From Ferrovum sp. JA12 (GTDB taxonomy: Bacteria; Pseudomonadota; Gammaproteobacteria; Burkholderiales; Ferrovaceae): DNA of 64,000 bases. The position numbers and the translations under genes are program-made. Positions 62,229 to 64,000 of this stretch are shown here, piece by piece (position 1 is the stretch's first letter; every line of letters starts with the position of its first letter). The stretch is taken from the NCBI RefSeq assembly GCF_001431705.1, contig NZ_LJWX01000002.1, positions 773,352-837,351 of the forward strand, given 5' to 3'. Below the pieces are notes generated by a model. The model was given only the letters and a program-made list of their open reading frames with translations. It did not search any database and was not told the DNA's origin.

Positions 62229-64000
62229 CAAAAAAAATAATTAAAAAAGTAGGTGAAAGCTTACTAGACAGTCTATCACCTCTCAGAGAAGACCTGCATT
62301 GGATAATTTTATCGAGCTTTGTGATATCACTTCTCGCTCTAGCTACACCATTGATAATGCTTCAAGTGTATGACCGAATTCTTGCTAAGGGTTCCATTGA
62401 AACATTAAAAGTCATTATGGGTGGGACAATACTAGCTGTATTCTTTGAATCACTTGTAAAAATCATTCGCTCCCATTTATCCTCATGGATTGCTGCTCGC
62501 TTCGAGTATCGTGCCATGAATGAAATCGCATCGCGTCTCTTAGCTTTACAGCTACATGAATTTGAAACTGCTGGAGCGGGCTATCACAATGAACATTTCA
62601 AAGCAATTCAATCCTTGAAGTCCTATTATTCTGGTCAGACCTTTCAAAATCTAATGGATATTCCATTCACTTTAATCTACATGCTAGTCATGGTATTAAT
62701 TAATCCATTAATAGGGATTGTTGTCTGCCTAGGATATGTCATTTTTTTCATTACTATTTGGAAGAGCAATCGCCACTATGAAGATATTATTAAACAAAAA
62801 AATCAAATTGATTTACGCCGGACTAACTTTTTAGTTGAGACATTAGGAAACATTCATACCTTAAAGTCAATGGGTATGGAAACGCTCATGTTACGTCGTT
62901 ACGAAAAGCTTCAGGAAACCAGTGCTAAAAGTATGCAACAAGTCTCTTTTGCCATGGATATAGCACTTAATATCGGCACTGTTTTTTCACCTATGATAAG
63001 TATGCTCGTTGTTACATTAGGAGCGTATTTTGTTATCAAAGGAGAAATGACTACGGGTGATCTTGCTGCTTGTCTCCTACTGAGTGGTCGATCCATTTCA
63101 CCTATACAAAAATTAGGAAGTATATGGACGAGACAGAAACAAGAAAATATCATGCAGGATGATTTAAATAATGTCTTAAAAAATTCACCTCTACCCAATG
63201 AAAACGAATACATAAAACCGGAATTTGACACGGGTGTTATTGCATTAAGGAATATTACATACACATTCCCCAAAGCAAAGCTTCCAATTTTCAAAGATAT
63301 ATCCTTAGAAATAAAACAAGGAGAAGCCATATGTATCCATGGTGTTACAGGAAGCGGAAGAACAACACTTTTGCAAATATTAGCAGGTTTAGTCAAACCA
63401 TCTCATGGTGAAGTAGTTTTTAATAACTTACCCTTGGATAAAATCGGTTCCACAAATTTAAAAAAAATCTTAAGTTATTTACCGCAAAGAACAAACTTAT
63501 TTGAAGGGACTTTAATTGAAAATATAAGTCTTTTTGATGAGAAAAAAATTACTCAAGCACTTGAACAATCCAAAATTCTTAAAATTAGCGATTTTGTTGC
63601 TAAATTACCTAAGGGATGGGACTCTCCTGTGGGCGACGGTGCTGTGGAGAGTATGCCCCCAGGTTATCGTCAAAGAATCTCGTTAGTAAAGGGACTAACC
63701 TACGACCCTCACATTATTTTGTTTGATGATGCGACATCTTCAATAGATTTAGAGGGTGAGAAACTAATAATCGACTATCTGTACTCAGTTAAAAATGTAA
63801 AAACCTTAGTTATCGTTACTCAACGCCCCTCTATACAAAATATTGCAGATACACACTACACGCTGATTAATGGAGAGCTCTTGCCAGGAATAATTGAGCA
63901 ACCAAACGTTCGTGCCCCCCTTATTCCGGCGAAAAATAACGTTTCTGACATAACACACCAAAGTATTTTTGTTGACGACTGGAAACGAATAGACCTATCG
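62225..64000 (+). CDS. Type I secretion-like ABC transporter with degenerate ATPase, partial
   Basis: The frame runs from ATG 62225 off the right edge (592 codons seen). No C39 peptidase domain. A six-span exporter membrane domain (VISLLALATPLIMLQVYDRILAKGS at the start is typical of HlyB/PrtD/LssB types) precedes an ATPase. In the ATPase the Walker A is GVTGSGRTT (Arg for Lys), the signature is SMPPGYRQR (for LSGGQRQR), Walker B ends DDATSSID (Asp for catalytic Glu) and the H-loop is VTQRP (Gln for His). It is probably a non-catalytic half of a heterodimer whose partner lies downstream. Overlaps the outer-membrane factor gene (ATGA). Confidence 0.88.
   Translation, partial: MTKKIIKKVGESLLDSLSPLREDLHWIILSSFVISLLALATPLIMLQVYDRILAKGSIETLKVIMGGTILAVFFESLVKIIRSHLSSWIAARFEYRAMNEIASRLLALQLHEFETAGAGYHNEHFKAIQSLKSYYSGQTFQNLMDIPFTLIYMLVMVLINPLIGIVVCLGYVIFFITIWKSNRHYEDIIKQKNQIDLRRTNFLVETLGNIHTLKSMGMETLMLRRYEKLQETSAKSMQQVSFAMDIALNIGTVFSPMISMLVVTLGAYFVIKGEMTTGDLAACLLLSGRSISPIQKLGSIWTRQKQENIMQDDLNNVLKNSPLPNENEYIKPEFDTGVIALRNITYTFPKAKLPIFKDISLEIKQGEAICIHGVTGSGRTTLLQILAGLVKPSHGEVVFNNLPLDKIGSTNLKKILSYLPQRTNLFEGTLIENISLFDEKKITQALEQSKILKISDFVAKLPKGWDSPVGDGAVESMPPGYRQRISLVKGLTYDPHIILFDDATSSIDLEGEKLIIDYLYSVKNVKTLVIVTQRPSIQNIADTHYTLINGELLPGIIEQPNVRAPLIPAKNNVSDITHQSIFVDDWKRIDLS

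Noticed and set aside
62911-63396. 161-codon minus-strand frame opposite the ABC transporter gene
   Set aside because: The plus-strand frame has clear ABC exporter domains and continues off the window; the minus frame resembles nothing.

Overview
The window looks like part of the chromosome of a betaproteobacterium with a fairly low GC content. The main support is the housekeeping block rnr-rlmB / rpsF-priB-rpsR-rplI-dnaB-radA, which has proteobacterial order and includes priB. Divergent metE/metR and an assimilatory nitrate locus with a kinase/phosphatase fit the same picture. An acid- or metal-exposed lineage is plausible from the arsenic and bufferin genes, but I cannot name a genus from sequence alone.

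Layout. 1-6.6 kb: the 3' end of a PabC-like gene, a nitronate monooxygenase-type protein, metE with divergent metR, and a PiT phosphate transporter. 6.9-15.3 kb: an arsenosugar-type gene cluster. A seven-gene minus-strand operon (arsS, VTT-FAD oxidoreductase fusion, DUF547, two TIGR0428x glycosyltransferases, DUF3047, and arsM after a short gap) runs divergently from an MTA-phosphorylase-like gene and a small Cys-rich protein. 15.3-22.5 kb: a fatty acid hydroxylase/sterol desaturase family gene, then a five-gene Liv-type ABC importer with an M20 amidohydrolase, preceded by a sigma-54 type promoter. 22.5-32.3 kb: assimilatory nitrate/nitrite genes (PP2C-kinase fusion and NarK on the minus strand; nirB, nirD, FNT channel, nasA on the plus strand) around a shared control region with divergent sigma-54 motifs. 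32.6-36.8 kb: a Kef/NhaA-like antiporter, a decayed cytochrome c, and a type 1 bufferin operon (bufA-bufB-bufC-doxX).

36.9-43.0 kb is a graveyard of IS3 and IS30 remnants around a PAS-GAF-PAS-GGDEF-EAL gene that is split at a ten-base homopolymer, with a duplicated fragment of the antiporter. 43.2-53 kb is housekeeping: tRNA-Leu(UAG), an SDR, radA, dnaB, rplI, rpsR, priB, rpsF, rlmB, rnr and tRNA-Leu(CAG). It is interrupted between rpsF and rlmB by an intact IS with a 16-18 bp target duplication. 53-64 kb: a Gly/Pro/Tyr-rich secreted protein, a CHASE-PAS-GGDEF protein with a degenerate EAL domain lying between two inverted related IS3 remnants, and a type I secretion-like pair. In that pair an IS has cut the outer-membrane factor gene inside its signal peptide, and the ABC partner lacks key ATPase residues. 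It runs off the window.

How it fits together: two nitrogen-scavenging loci share a sigma-54 promoter type (likely NtrC control), and two metal-handling loci (arsenic methylation/arsenosugar and bufferin) sit beside them. The rest shows heavy insertion-sequence wear on signalling and secretion genes.
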